This document shows positions 12,782 through 19,769 of a stretch of 22,254 bases of DNA, in pieces. The DNA comes from a virus. A program made the position numbers and the translations under genes. The first letter of the stretch is position 1. Each line of letters begins with the position of its first letter. The notes under the pieces are model-generated. The model did not search any database. It saw only the letters and a list, made by a program, of their open reading frames with translations, and was not told where the DNA came from. The stretch lies in the IMG/VR virus record IMGVR_UViG_3300022937_000164, positions 1 to 22,254 of that record. One strand, 5' to 3'.

Positions 12782-14202
12782 TGCTATACTTTTATGACGG
12801 ACAAATTAGAAGATATATTACACAAATAATACGGCTGTGTAGTAACTTTTCTGTAGATATGGACGGAACAAAAAAACAGGTTCCTGTTATGTACGGAGAT
12901 TTAACAAGACAAGTTTCAAATATTATTAGAGACAACAGTGAAAATAAACTTCCAAGTGCGCCTCGTATGGCTGTTTATATTACTGCATTAGAAATGGACA
13001 GAGATAGATTAGCAGATGCGACATATGTAAGAAAAACAAATATTAGAGAACGTGCTTATGATGAAACAAATGAAGAATATTTAAACTTTCAAGGAAAAAA
13101 TTATACGGTTGAACGTATAATGCCAACACCTTACTTGTTACGAGTAAATGTAGATATATGGTCAAGCAATACCGATCAAAAATTACAAATACTTGAACAG
13201 ATATTAGTATTGTTTAATCCTAGTTTAGAAATACAAACTACAGACAATTACATAGACTGGACAAGTTTAACTGTTGTCAATTTAGAAAATTTACAGTTTA
13301 CTAATAGAAGTATTCCAGTAGGTGTAGATAGTGAAATAGATATTGCAACACTTACACTTACTGCACCAATTTATATTAGTCCGCCTGCAAAAGTAAAACG
13401 TATGGGTGCTATTACAAATATTATTACAAGTATGTTTGACGAATCTAGAGGTACTATTGACTTAGGAGAAAGTTTCCCTGAGCTTAGTGCATACGACGAT
13501 TACCCAACTCCGGGTGCTGTTGTAGGTTCGTTTGGCAGTGCAGCACAAACAGAAGTTAATGATCAAATGGCAAATGCAAACTATCAACGTATGGGTGTGT
13601 ATGTGTCAGGCAATACTGCACAGATTATACACAGAGGTGCAGTAGGACAATATAGCTGGAGAGGATTGTTTGAAAATCTTCCAGGACCTTATTCAGCAAA
13701 CGTGTCAAGAATTTTTCTTACAAATAAAAGTAGTGATGTTTTAATTACCGGTACTATAGGTATCAACACACTTGACGAAACGCAACTAATAATAAATTGG
13801 GATATAGATAGTTTTCCTGACGATACAGTAATTACAGGTCCAACGGGTGACAGAACTAGTATAGATTATATTATAGATCCGTTAAGATTTAATCCTACAT
13901 CTGTAAAAACTTCCGGTACTAGACTATTACTATTAGAAGCAATTGGTGATCCAGACAACACTAATGCGGCGCCGGCATGGGCAAATGCTGGAGGTGCTAA
14001 CTTTGTTGCAGACGCTAACGACATTATTGAATGGGACGGTTCAAATTGGCACATAGTATTTGATAGCAGCGAAACAACAGATGTTGTTTTTACTACTAAT
14101 CTAAATACCAGTAAACAATATAGATTTACTGACGGTACTTGGTTCGAAAGCGTAGACGGCGAATATCCAGTTGGTACTTGGAGAATAGACCTGTACGGCT
14201 AA
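12781..14202 (+). CDS. 15: Tail sheath stabiliser / tail terminator gp15, C-terminally extended
   Basis: The N-terminal about 210 residues match gp15: YFYDGQIRRYITQI at the start (T4: FYNSSFRRYATLM), then VPVMYGD, LPSAPRMAVYIT, PTPYLLRVNVDIW, then QILEQILVLFNPSL and IYISPP. gp15 hexamers cap the tail tube and sheath so the tail can join the head. T4 gp15 has 272 residues; this has 473. The added C-terminus contains an Ig-like-looking stretch (about 270-350) and Trp motifs EWDGSNWHIVFD and RFTDGTW near the end, like those in gp18, so it may be surface decoration. It overlaps the gp14 stop by one base and depends on the gp14 promoter. Confidence 0.88.
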   Translation: MLYFYDGQIRRYITQIIRLCSNFSVDMDGTKKQVPVMYGDLTRQVSNIIRDNSENKLPSAPRMAVYITALEMDRDRLADATYVRKTNIRERAYDETNEEYLNFQGKNYTVERIMPTPYLLRVNVDIWSSNTDQKLQILEQILVLFNPSLEIQTTDNYIDWTSLTVVNLENLQFTNRSIPVGVDSEIDIATLTLTAPIYISPPAKVKRMGAITNIITSMFDESRGTIDLGESFPELSAYDDYPTPGAVVGSFGSAAQTEVNDQMANANYQRMGVYVSGNTAQIIHRGAVGQYSWRGLFENLPGPYSANVSRIFLTNKSSDVLITGTIGINTLDETQLIINWDIDSFPDDTVITGPTGDRTSIDYIIDPLRFNPTSVKTSGTRLLLLEAIGDPDNTNAAPAWANAGGANFVADANDIIEWDGSNWHIVFDSSETTDVVFTTNLNTSKQYRFTDGTWFESVDGEYPVGTWRIDLYG

Positions 14203-14234
14203 CTACATATATGAGCAACAAAATCATATGTAGT
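14202..14234 (+). promoter_or_regulatory. Inverted repeat enclosing the Nudix start codon
   Basis: Perfect 9-bp arms ACTACATAT (14202-14210) and ATATGTAGT (14226-14234) enclose a 15-base loop that begins with the ATG. No clear Shine-Dalgarno precedes this gene. The hairpin could control initiation after gp15 termination, but it is AT-rich and may be chance. Confidence 0.35.
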
Positions 14235-14645
14235 GGCGCACTATTTTATGCACTAGAAACAAAAAGATTCTTGTTATTACATCGTGCAAACGGAAAACGT
14301 AATAACATGTGGGGTCTTGTAGGTGGGACAAACGAAGATGCAGAAACACCTTGGCAGGCCCTACAAAGAGAAATTAAAGAAGAAATCGGATCCTTACCTA
14401 AAATTAAAAAAACAATACCTCTAGAAACATTTATATCAAATGACGAACAGTTTTTGTTTCACACATATCTGTGTGTAATTGATAAAGAATTTTTACCTAT
14501 ATTAAATGAAGAACATAACGGGTATGCTTGGGTAGAATTAGGTAAATGGCCAAAACCTCTACATCATGGGTTGCGTAATACACTAACTAGTAAGACAAAC
14601 TTAACAAAGCTAGATACAGTTTTTAAACTTATAGGATATATGTAA
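14211..14645 (+). CDS. Nudix hydrolase
   Basis: A 144-aa single-domain protein with a perfect Nudix box, G39-x5-E45-x7-R53-E54-x-x-E57-E58-x-G60 (GGTNEDAETPWQALQREIKE...). These residues bind Mg2+ and cleave nucleoside diphosphates linked to a moiety X. The LLLHR and NMWGLVGG strands flanking the box are normal. Substrate class cannot be read from the sequence; phage members have been linked to nucleotide pool cleaning, ADP-ribose/NAD metabolism or mRNA decapping. The start at 14211 lies eight bases after the gp15 stop; an upstream in-frame ATG (14139) would put 24 basic residues inside the gp15 gene and is not convincing. It is part of the gp14-gp15-Nudix-cupin unit and should be expressed late. 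Confidence 0.93.
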   Translation: MSNKIICSGALFYALETKRFLLLHRANGKRNNMWGLVGGTNEDAETPWQALQREIKEEIGSLPKIKKTIPLETFISNDEQFLFHTYLCVIDKEFLPILNEEHNGYAWVELGKWPKPLHHGLRNTLTSKTNLTKLDTVFKLIGYM

Positions 14646-15001
14646 TGCAAGGTAAAGTAATTCAACATAAATGGGGTAATGAATTAATATGGGCTGATAC
14701 AGAGTCTTACAAAGGAAAGATTCTTGTGTTTAATGATCCAGGTAGTCAGACACCTATGCAGTTTCACAAAGAAACTAATAAAACTTTTTTTGTAAACACA
14801 GGTGCATTTAAACTAAGACATATTGACACAAACGACGGACAAATGTACGATGTTGAACTTACAGAAGGTAGCACCTTTTTTATAAATACATTAAAGCCAT
14901 ATCAGCTTACGTCATTGAATGCTCAAAGTAGTATTTCTGAAGTTAGCAACGGTGTGGAAAACGATGTATATTATATTGTACCCGCGGAAGTTAAGGAATA
15001 A
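14645..15001 (+). CDS. Small cupin-domain protein (sugar-phosphate isomerase-like)
   Basis: A 118-aa one-domain cupin. The pattern KWGNELIWADTESYKGKIL, then TPMQFHKETNKTFFVNTG, resembles the C-terminal cupin of mannose-6-phosphate isomerase / mannose-1-phosphate guanylyltransferase: GxxTPMQFHKxxxKTFFVxxG with a metal-ligand His41. Only one obvious histidine of the usual HxH...E motif is present at the first motif (QFHKE; Glu43 could be the next ligand). The second motif (LKPYQLTSL) has no His. Metal binding is therefore uncertain and the role may be carbohydrate binding. It starts by overlapping the Nudix stop (TAATG), with AGGAT upstream, and continues two bases before the next gene. Confidence 0.8.
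   Translation: MQGKVIQHKWGNELIWADTESYKGKILVFNDPGSQTPMQFHKETNKTFFVNTGAFKLRHIDTNDGQMYDVELTEGSTFFINTLKPYQLTSLNAQSSISEVSNGVENDVYYIVPAEVKE
14881..14888 (+). promoter_or_regulatory. Candidate internal late promoter in the cupin gene
   Basis: An exact T4 consensus TATAAATA within the cupin coding sequence, 115 bases before the 89-aa gene. It could boost that gene, but it also encodes Ile-Asn in frame and may be coincidence. Confidence 0.3.
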
Positions 15002-15003
15002 AG

Positions 15004-15273
15004 ATGCTACCAAAGCTAAGAAAAGAATCTAAGTTTTTACAAGATGTTAAAACACTAAGAGATGAAATTAAAAAAGTAAAGAACGAATCTCTTAAAGAAG
15101 AATGTACAAAACTTGTTAATAAATTAGTTGACCTTGCAGATCTTATTGATGTGGGTCATACTGCTAACCCAAACGGTCATATTAAACCTGGCCTAATGCA
15201 AGATTCAAGAACACAAATGTCTATCATAAGACAAACTGTTAGACGTAAACTTGATGATTACAAAAGAGGTTAA
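15004..15273 (+). CDS. Small helical hypothetical protein (89 aa)
   Basis: I do not recognise the family. The protein is highly charged and predicted mostly helical: a Lys/Glu-rich helix (about residues 8-48, heptad-like LxxxIxxVKxxSLxxxC) and a second basic helix (about 65-89, MSIIRQTVRRKLDDYKRG), separated by a Gly/Pro/His loop (VGHTANPNGHIKPG). This is compatible with a helical hairpin that binds nucleic acid or protein. It starts two bases after the cupin stop with AAGGA upstream, last in the gp14 unit. Its TAA shares a TTAA with the stop of the opposing fibre-type gene, a convergent overlap of 4 bases. Confidence 0.7.
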   Translation: MLPKLRKESKFLQDVKTLRDEIKKVKNESLKEECTKLVNKLVDLADLIDVGHTANPNGHIKPGLMQDSRTQMSIIRQTVRRKLDDYKRG

Positions 15274-16145
15274 ATTACACTCAATCTTTTAAGTGTTATA
15301 GCACCTACCATTGATGCGTGTGACTGGCATTGATATCTATAGTTGCCAAACAATGTCTCACGTATTCTCCAGTAAAGTACTCCGCTTGATTTTCCTTGGG
15401 CACTTGCTCCTGTACTTACAGTACCGTCTGGTGCAACATGTACAAGGCCGGTGTTGTATGCTGTACCCGAACCGTCTTGTATTTCAAACGGATGTCCAGC
15501 TACATTAGTTAAATCAAATGCTATTGTTGTTCCAGATAATGCATAAATTGTAGGATTGTCACCCTGGTAATGTGAATCAAATGTATATGCTGTTGCACCA
15601 GTATTGTCAACTCTTAACATTGCAATTGCTGGTTCGTATATATCTGCAACAGAAATTCCTGCTGCTGTCGCATCGTCAGTTCCGCTAAAAGTTGAGCTTC
15701 CGCCTTCACCGCCAGAACCTGTATAAGCAATTGTTAGTGTATCTCCGCTAACCGAAGTTGAAATATCTGTGCCACCGGCAATTGTTAGATTGTCTGTTGT
15801 GCTATCTGCTGTTGTAGAACCTGTATCGCCTGTGATAGTTGCCCAAAGATTCTGTTCAACGCCACCACCGCCGTCGCCGCCGGTGCCTGTGTAATTAATT
15901 GTTAAAGTATCATCTGTAATACTTGTGGCAATATCGGTGCCACCTGCTATTGTTAAAACATCAGCTGTTGTATTTGCACTTGTCTGTCCTGTATCTGCAT
16001 CAATTTGTGTCCAAATGTTTTGTGCTACTAAAGGTGCTGATGCAGTTACAACATTCCATGCTATACCATCCCATTGCCATGTTGTGCCTCCGGATGTATA
16101 TACATCGTTTATTTCTGGTGCGCTTGGAAAATCAAATTTGGCCAT
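15270..16145 (-). CDS. Fibre-type virion protein with tandem beta repeats and a cupredoxin-like C-terminus
   Basis: A 291-aa protein in three parts. Residues 1-35 contain the Trp motif VYTSGGTTWQWDGIAWNVV. Two tandem 45-residue repeats (43-87 and 99-143) follow. Each opens with N-[IL]-W, carries a DTG turn, then LTIAGGTDI and DTLTI strands, and ends in a TG(T/S)GG linker. The C-terminal part (about 165-290) resembles a cupredoxin: GHPFEIQDG (His218) followed by YQCQSHASMVG (Cys273, His276, Met279). Such domains recur in fibre and structural proteins of marine viruses. A role as tail fibre or appendage is inferred from repeats and context. It has its own late promoter (16162-16169) and AGGAT Shine-Dalgarno. 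The first ATG after the promoter is used. Confidence 0.82.
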   Translation of the reverse strand: MAKFDFPSAPEINDVYTSGGTTWQWDGIAWNVVTASAPLVAQNIWTQIDADTGQTSANTTADVLTIAGGTDIATSITDDTLTINYTGTGGDGGGGVEQNLWATITGDTGSTTADSTTDNLTIAGGTDISTSVSGDTLTIAYTGSGGEGGSSTFSGTDDATAAGISVADIYEPAIAMLRVDNTGATAYTFDSHYQGDNPTIYALSGTTIAFDLTNVAGHPFEIQDGSGTAYNTGLVHVAPDGTVSTGASAQGKSSGVLYWRIRETLFGNYRYQCQSHASMVGAITLKRLSVI

Positions 16146-16161
16146 AATCTATCCTTTTTTA

Positions 16162-16169
16162 TATTTATC
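16162..16169 (-). promoter_or_regulatory. T4-type late promoter for the short fibre-type gene
   Basis: GATAAATA on the minus strand. The subtilase stop TAA (16167-16165) lies inside it. The predicted +1 is near 16156. Confidence 0.78.
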
Positions 16170-17760
16170 CTGCGTTTAAACTTGTATTTGTAATCGATGC
16201 TGTTGTAGTAACTGGTTGTTTTCCGTATCTACTGTATAACATTCTATTTGGTGATCCCATGATAGATACTGTATAAGCATCATAGTCATTATCTAGTCCT
16301 GTGCTATATAATACAGGTTTAGCATCATTTGTAATTGTTTCTAGTAATTTGTCTGTAGTAATATAAGGTTTAACTTGACAATGCAAACACAATACACCTG
16401 CAACCTGTGGTGCTGCCATTGAAGTTCCGCCTATATTTGCTAGATTGTACGTGCCGTCGTAATCTCCTGTAGAACTACCAAACACCGTTACATTGCTTGC
16501 TGAACTAATAATATCAGTGCCAGGTGCCCAAATATTTACTCCAGGTCCTTTACAACTACTTCCAGCAGTTTTATCTCTTGCAGTACCTGCATCATCTTCA
16601 GTGGCGCTGTCTATATTTCCTGTCATAAAAGCACGTAATGAATAAGGACTGCTACCTCTATGATATGCTTCTTGTCCGCCTCCCAAATCAACAGTGTTAT
16701 CATAATCTGCGCCAGTAGGAATATCAATTTTATGATAGTTATTTCCTGAGGCAATGCACACATGTACTCCTGCATCTATAAGTTCTTCTATATCTACATC
16801 TACACTTGCTACTCTTACTGGAATGTTTCTAAATTGTGTGAATCCGTCACTTAGTAAGGGTACTATTCCATATTGTCCCCAAAGTTGGAATCCACTTTCT
16901 CCTGCATAATTCCACGGTATACCTCTATATACTCCTCCTGTTGGATTAGTTTGAAAGCGTGTACCCGAATAACCCCAACTCATGTTAACAACAGTTGGAC
17001 GCTTGTAACCTGTAACAGGATCAACTGGCTTGTTGTTGTGCCATTCTTTAATTGTGTCAAAACAATCACTAACAGGTATTCCTCCGTTAGGATCTGTTGG
17101 TCCTTCTAAGCCGTCTACTTTCATTGCGTATATTGCTGCACCTTTTGCAAACCCGTAAGTTTTGCCTGCACTTATTCCTGCGCAATGTGTGCCGTGTCCG
17201 TGATAGTCTGTATAGTGATCTGCTGGCATTGTTCCTGGTAGACCGCTTGCTGCGTACCAATCAAGTTCTACAAGCCTGCTAACTCCTTCACTATCGTGTA
17301 GCTCTGGATGATCTGCTTGTATGCCAGTATCTTGTATTACAATATCTACACCTGTACCGTCTAGTGCATATTCATAGTTCTGATCTGTAGGGTTAGAACC
17401 GGCACCGTAAATATTTGTTTCAGCATTAACTCTGCGTAAGCCCCAATTAGCTCTTCCATTATCAGGATCAGAGGTTTTAGTAAAATCAAATGTTTGAGTT
17501 AAGTTTAATCCTATTTTTATATCGTCTCTATGTTGTGGCGGAATTTCAACTTCTAACACTCTTGGGTCATTGCGTAATTCTGCTGCTTCTTCGTCAGTAA
17601 GCATCCAATGTGTCATACGCTTTGATCCTGGTCGCGGATTTGCTACAAGCACTGATCTAGCAGGTATTGGACCTGCGCCTGTTTCGGCAGCAAGTTCTGC
17701 ATCAAAGGCTGCTAAATCAACATCTTTGTTTACAATAACAATATATTCTTTTTCAGTCAT
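16165..17760 (-). CDS. Subtilisin-like serine protease (peptidase S8)
   Basis: A 531-aa protein with a complete S8 triad: Asp144 in VIQDTGIQADHPEL, His189 in YHGHGTHCAG, Ser447 in GGTSMAAPQVAG, and the oxyanion Asn340 in IASGNN. Residues 1-75 look like an inhibitor-I9-type propeptide (YIVIVNK at the start, then LTDEEAAELRNDPRVLEVE), so autoprocessing is expected. There is no signal peptide; the enzyme would act in the infected cell or as part of the virion. An insertion at about 215-320 includes the GYKRPTVVNMSWGYSG strand of the fold. It lies between the two fibre-type genes with a TAAGGTAAGTTATG junction, one unit from the 19035 promoter. Fibre or prohead maturation, or host-surface cleavage, are possible roles (inference). 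Confidence 0.92.
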   Translation of the reverse strand: MTEKEYIVIVNKDVDLAAFDAELAAETGAGPIPARSVLVANPRPGSKRMTHWMLTDEEAAELRNDPRVLEVEIPPQHRDDIKIGLNLTQTFDFTKTSDPDNGRANWGLRRVNAETNIYGAGSNPTDQNYEYALDGTGVDIVIQDTGIQADHPELHDSEGVSRLVELDWYAASGLPGTMPADHYTDYHGHGTHCAGISAGKTYGFAKGAAIYAMKVDGLEGPTDPNGGIPVSDCFDTIKEWHNNKPVDPVTGYKRPTVVNMSWGYSGTRFQTNPTGGVYRGIPWNYAGESGFQLWGQYGIVPLLSDGFTQFRNIPVRVASVDVDIEELIDAGVHVCIASGNNYHKIDIPTGADYDNTVDLGGGQEAYHRGSSPYSLRAFMTGNIDSATEDDAGTARDKTAGSSCKGPGVNIWAPGTDIISSASNVTVFGSSTGDYDGTYNLANIGGTSMAAPQVAGVLCLHCQVKPYITTDKLLETITNDAKPVLYSTGLDNDYDAYTVSIMGSPNRMLYSRYGKQPVTTTASITNTSLNAG

Positions 17761-17768
17761 AACTTACC

Positions 17769-19013
17769 TTAAACTATCGGCTCTGTACTCACAATAACCC
17801 ACGAACCGTTTACATACATTTCAGGACGATTATTTTGAGAGTTATAAATCAAATCGCCGTTCACTGCTGCAATTGCATCTCTTCCAGTGTCGTCAAAACT
17901 TGGTAATCTAAAAGGTCCGCTAGTTACAATCACTCCGTCTGGAGCAGTTAATGTAAGACTGCTTGCACTTTCAAGCACAGCAGCACCAACACCGCTGTTA
18001 GTAAAACTCGGTGCTGTGACACTATTAAATGTTACATCATCTGTAGTGTTAAGATCTTGGTCGTATGTAGCGCCGCCGCCACCAGTTGCAGCAATAGTAA
18101 TTGTATTTCCTGCATCATCTGCGGTAAGTGTTACGTTGGAACCTGCTACAAAAGTAAGTTCGTCTGCACTATCACTGGGCGCAAGTGTTGTTGTGTCTAC
18201 AGTAAATTGTGTAAATGCATTTGTCTGCGGAACACTAGGCTGCACCCAAAATTCGTCTCCTGATTCATCATCTGACCTAATGTAAAGTACACCTGTCGAA
18301 TTGTTAAACCAAATATTACCTACTACTGGTTCTTCTGGTGCTGTTTCACCTACTGCAATACTTGCTGCTTCTGCTGCACCTCCGCCAGGTTCAACAACAG
18401 AAATAGTGTTACCCATATTTAAATGTCTAGAACAATAATAGTATAGTGTAGTTGGAGTATCTGCTGTAACTAATAAAAATACTTTACGTTCTGTTGCCGC
18501 AGCAAACTTTGAACCGTTATAAATTTCTTTTGTAACTTCTTTGCCGTCTAGTTGATACTTAACATTTGTTTCGTACACAGTGCCTGCGCCTAGTTCCCCG
18601 TTAGGATCGTCTGCACTTAAATTAATCGGATGCTGATTGTTTGCTCCACCTTCTGGATTTGGATAGTACTCGTTAGTTTGATTGCTTTGATCAAACACAT
18701 AGGTATATCCCATAACCATTTGTAATTCAGGCTTGTAAACACCACTAAGAATATATTTGTTGCCTGTATCAACTCCTTGCGGACCAGCTACTGTAACTGT
18801 ATACTCTAAACTTGCAACACCGTTTGTGCCAAGTATTGTGGATATGTTAGCATCACTTACAACAGTAAATCCGCCTCGATTGTTTCCGTCATACAGACGA
18901 AGTGTGTTTTCATCTCTGTTAAAAAATATTTCACCACTAGCCCCTACGATTCTATTTAAAAAATTCTCATCGCGTGGAATAATTCTGATACTGTTTGTAA
19001 TAGATTGTGCCAT
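17769..19013 (-). CDS. Fibre-type virion protein with cupredoxin-like domain and Trp motifs
   Basis: A 414-aa protein. Residues 14-50 hold FLNRIVGASGEIFFNRDENT...RLYDG, the opening common in marine phage structural/fibre proteins (GEIFxxxxxxxLRLYDG). About 68-210 is a domain with His128 (QHPINLS) and YYYCSRHLNMG (Cys194, His197, Met200), a cupredoxin-like copper-site pattern. The motif GNIWFNNSTGVLYIRS follows (232-247), then a repeat (266-310) similar to those in the short fibre-type protein, then GDLIYNSQNNRPEMYVNGSW (386-405). I infer a tail fibre or decoration role. It has a late promoter at 19035-19042 and an AGTAGGAG Shine-Dalgarno. The ATG abuts the opposing gene's ATG in CATATG. The stop is followed closely by the protease gene. 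Confidence 0.82.
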   Translation of the reverse strand: MAQSITNSIRIIPRDENFLNRIVGASGEIFFNRDENTLRLYDGNNRGGFTVVSDANISTILGTNGVASLEYTVTVAGPQGVDTGNKYILSGVYKPELQMVMGYTYVFDQSNQTNEYYPNPEGGANNQHPINLSADDPNGELGAGTVYETNVKYQLDGKEVTKEIYNGSKFAAATERKVFLLVTADTPTTLYYYCSRHLNMGNTISVVEPGGGAAEAASIAVGETAPEEPVVGNIWFNNSTGVLYIRSDDESGDEFWVQPSVPQTNAFTQFTVDTTTLAPSDSADELTFVAGSNVTLTADDAGNTITIAATGGGGATYDQDLNTTDDVTFNSVTAPSFTNSGVGAAVLESASSLTLTAPDGVIVTSGPFRLPSFDDTGRDAIAAVNGDLIYNSQNNRPEMYVNGSWVIVSTEPIV

Positions 19014-19769
19014 ATGATAGTTACTCCTACTATGTATTTATTCAAAAAACATTTGCAGCCACACTTGGTTAGCATAAGTAGATATATGCACAATCACGCT
19101 TTTAGTAACTTCTTTTGCTGTCAAGATAACTTTCTTGTCAATCCAGACAAGGTAGTAGACCTTGCTGGTACTTTAGAATTTATTCCTTCAGAAGTACATC
19201 CAGGAAAGCGAACTGAAAACTTATTTCAAATTAATGATACTTGTAGAGAGTTTGCTACTTATTTTGCAAAGCGTATAGCAGACGATGTATTTCCAGGTAT
19301 GTACAACATGCTGATAGACATACGTTTTCATATGAATGATGTGTACGATGATGAAATGTGCAACAAAGGATGGATACACAACGATCCAGCATCTGTAGCC
19401 GGTGTTTTATATTTAAACAAAGATACAAGAGATTTTGATACAGGTACTAGTATGTTTGACAAAGTATCTCTAGGAGGATTTAAAAATCCTGATGTAAAAT
19501 CTAGGAATGATTTCAATTTAAATAAAATTGTATCAGACCAATACAAAAAAGACTTAGAAGACAACCACAGCCATTTTTATGAAACGTTGCGTAGTGGCAA
19601 CAAATACAACAGATTAATTGCATATGACTCGAGTATTTGGCATAGACCTAACAACTACAAAATGTCCAACGGAGAAAATAGATTGTCTATAATTTTCTTT
19701 ATTGAAAAATATGAATTCCAAAAACACAATAGTATGCTTAAGGTGCAGCCAACTTGGAGAGATGTATGA
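19014..19769 (+). CDS. 2OG-Fe(II) oxygenase-like protein
   Basis: Residues 39-230 form a double-stranded beta helix candidate with the ligands HxD (His122-Asn-Asp124 in GWIHNDP), a distal His210 (SSIWHRPNN) and a 2-oxoglutarate-type Arg223 (GENRLSIIFF). The VLYLNKD strand between them is normal for this fold. Such enzymes use O2 and 2OG to oxidise an unknown substrate. The start is uncertain. The ATG at 19014 abuts the opposing ATG in CATATG, and no Shine-Dalgarno is visible; an ATG at 19086 with AAGTAG upstream would place the start after the opposing late promoter and just before the conserved domain. The stop overlaps the next gene as ATGA. No own late promoter was found, so it is probably read from elsewhere. 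Confidence 0.78.
   Translation: MIVTPTMYLFKKHLQPHLVSISRYMHNHAFSNFFCCQDNFLVNPDKVVDLAGTLEFIPSEVHPGKRTENLFQINDTCREFATYFAKRIADDVFPGMYNMLIDIRFHMNDVYDDEMCNKGWIHNDPASVAGVLYLNKDTRDFDTGTSMFDKVSLGGFKNPDVKSRNDFNLNKIVSDQYKKDLEDNHSHFYETLRSGNKYNRLIAYDSSIWHRPNNYKMSNGENRLSIIFFIEKYEFQKHNSMLKVQPTWRDV
19035..19042 (-). promoter_or_regulatory. T4-type late promoter for the fibre/subtilase unit
   Basis: AATAAATA on the minus strand. The predicted +1 is near 19029, giving a 16-base leader with AGGAG. It lies within the N-terminal codons of the opposing oxygenase gene if that gene starts at 19014. Confidence 0.75.

Noticed and set aside
14139-14210. Earlier start for the Nudix gene inside gp15
   Set aside because: It would add 24 very basic, non-conserved residues read out of frame within gp15; the Nudix fold begins after 14211.
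15700-16010. Tandem DNA repeats that could suggest a CRISPR or satellite array
   Set aside because: The repeats are in frame and encode a fibre beta-repeat domain; unit length and divergence do not fit CRISPR.
19754-19765. TTG start for the second oxygenase
   Set aside because: The TTG overlaps the GGAGAG Shine-Dalgarno; the ATG at 19766 overlaps the previous stop as ATGA.
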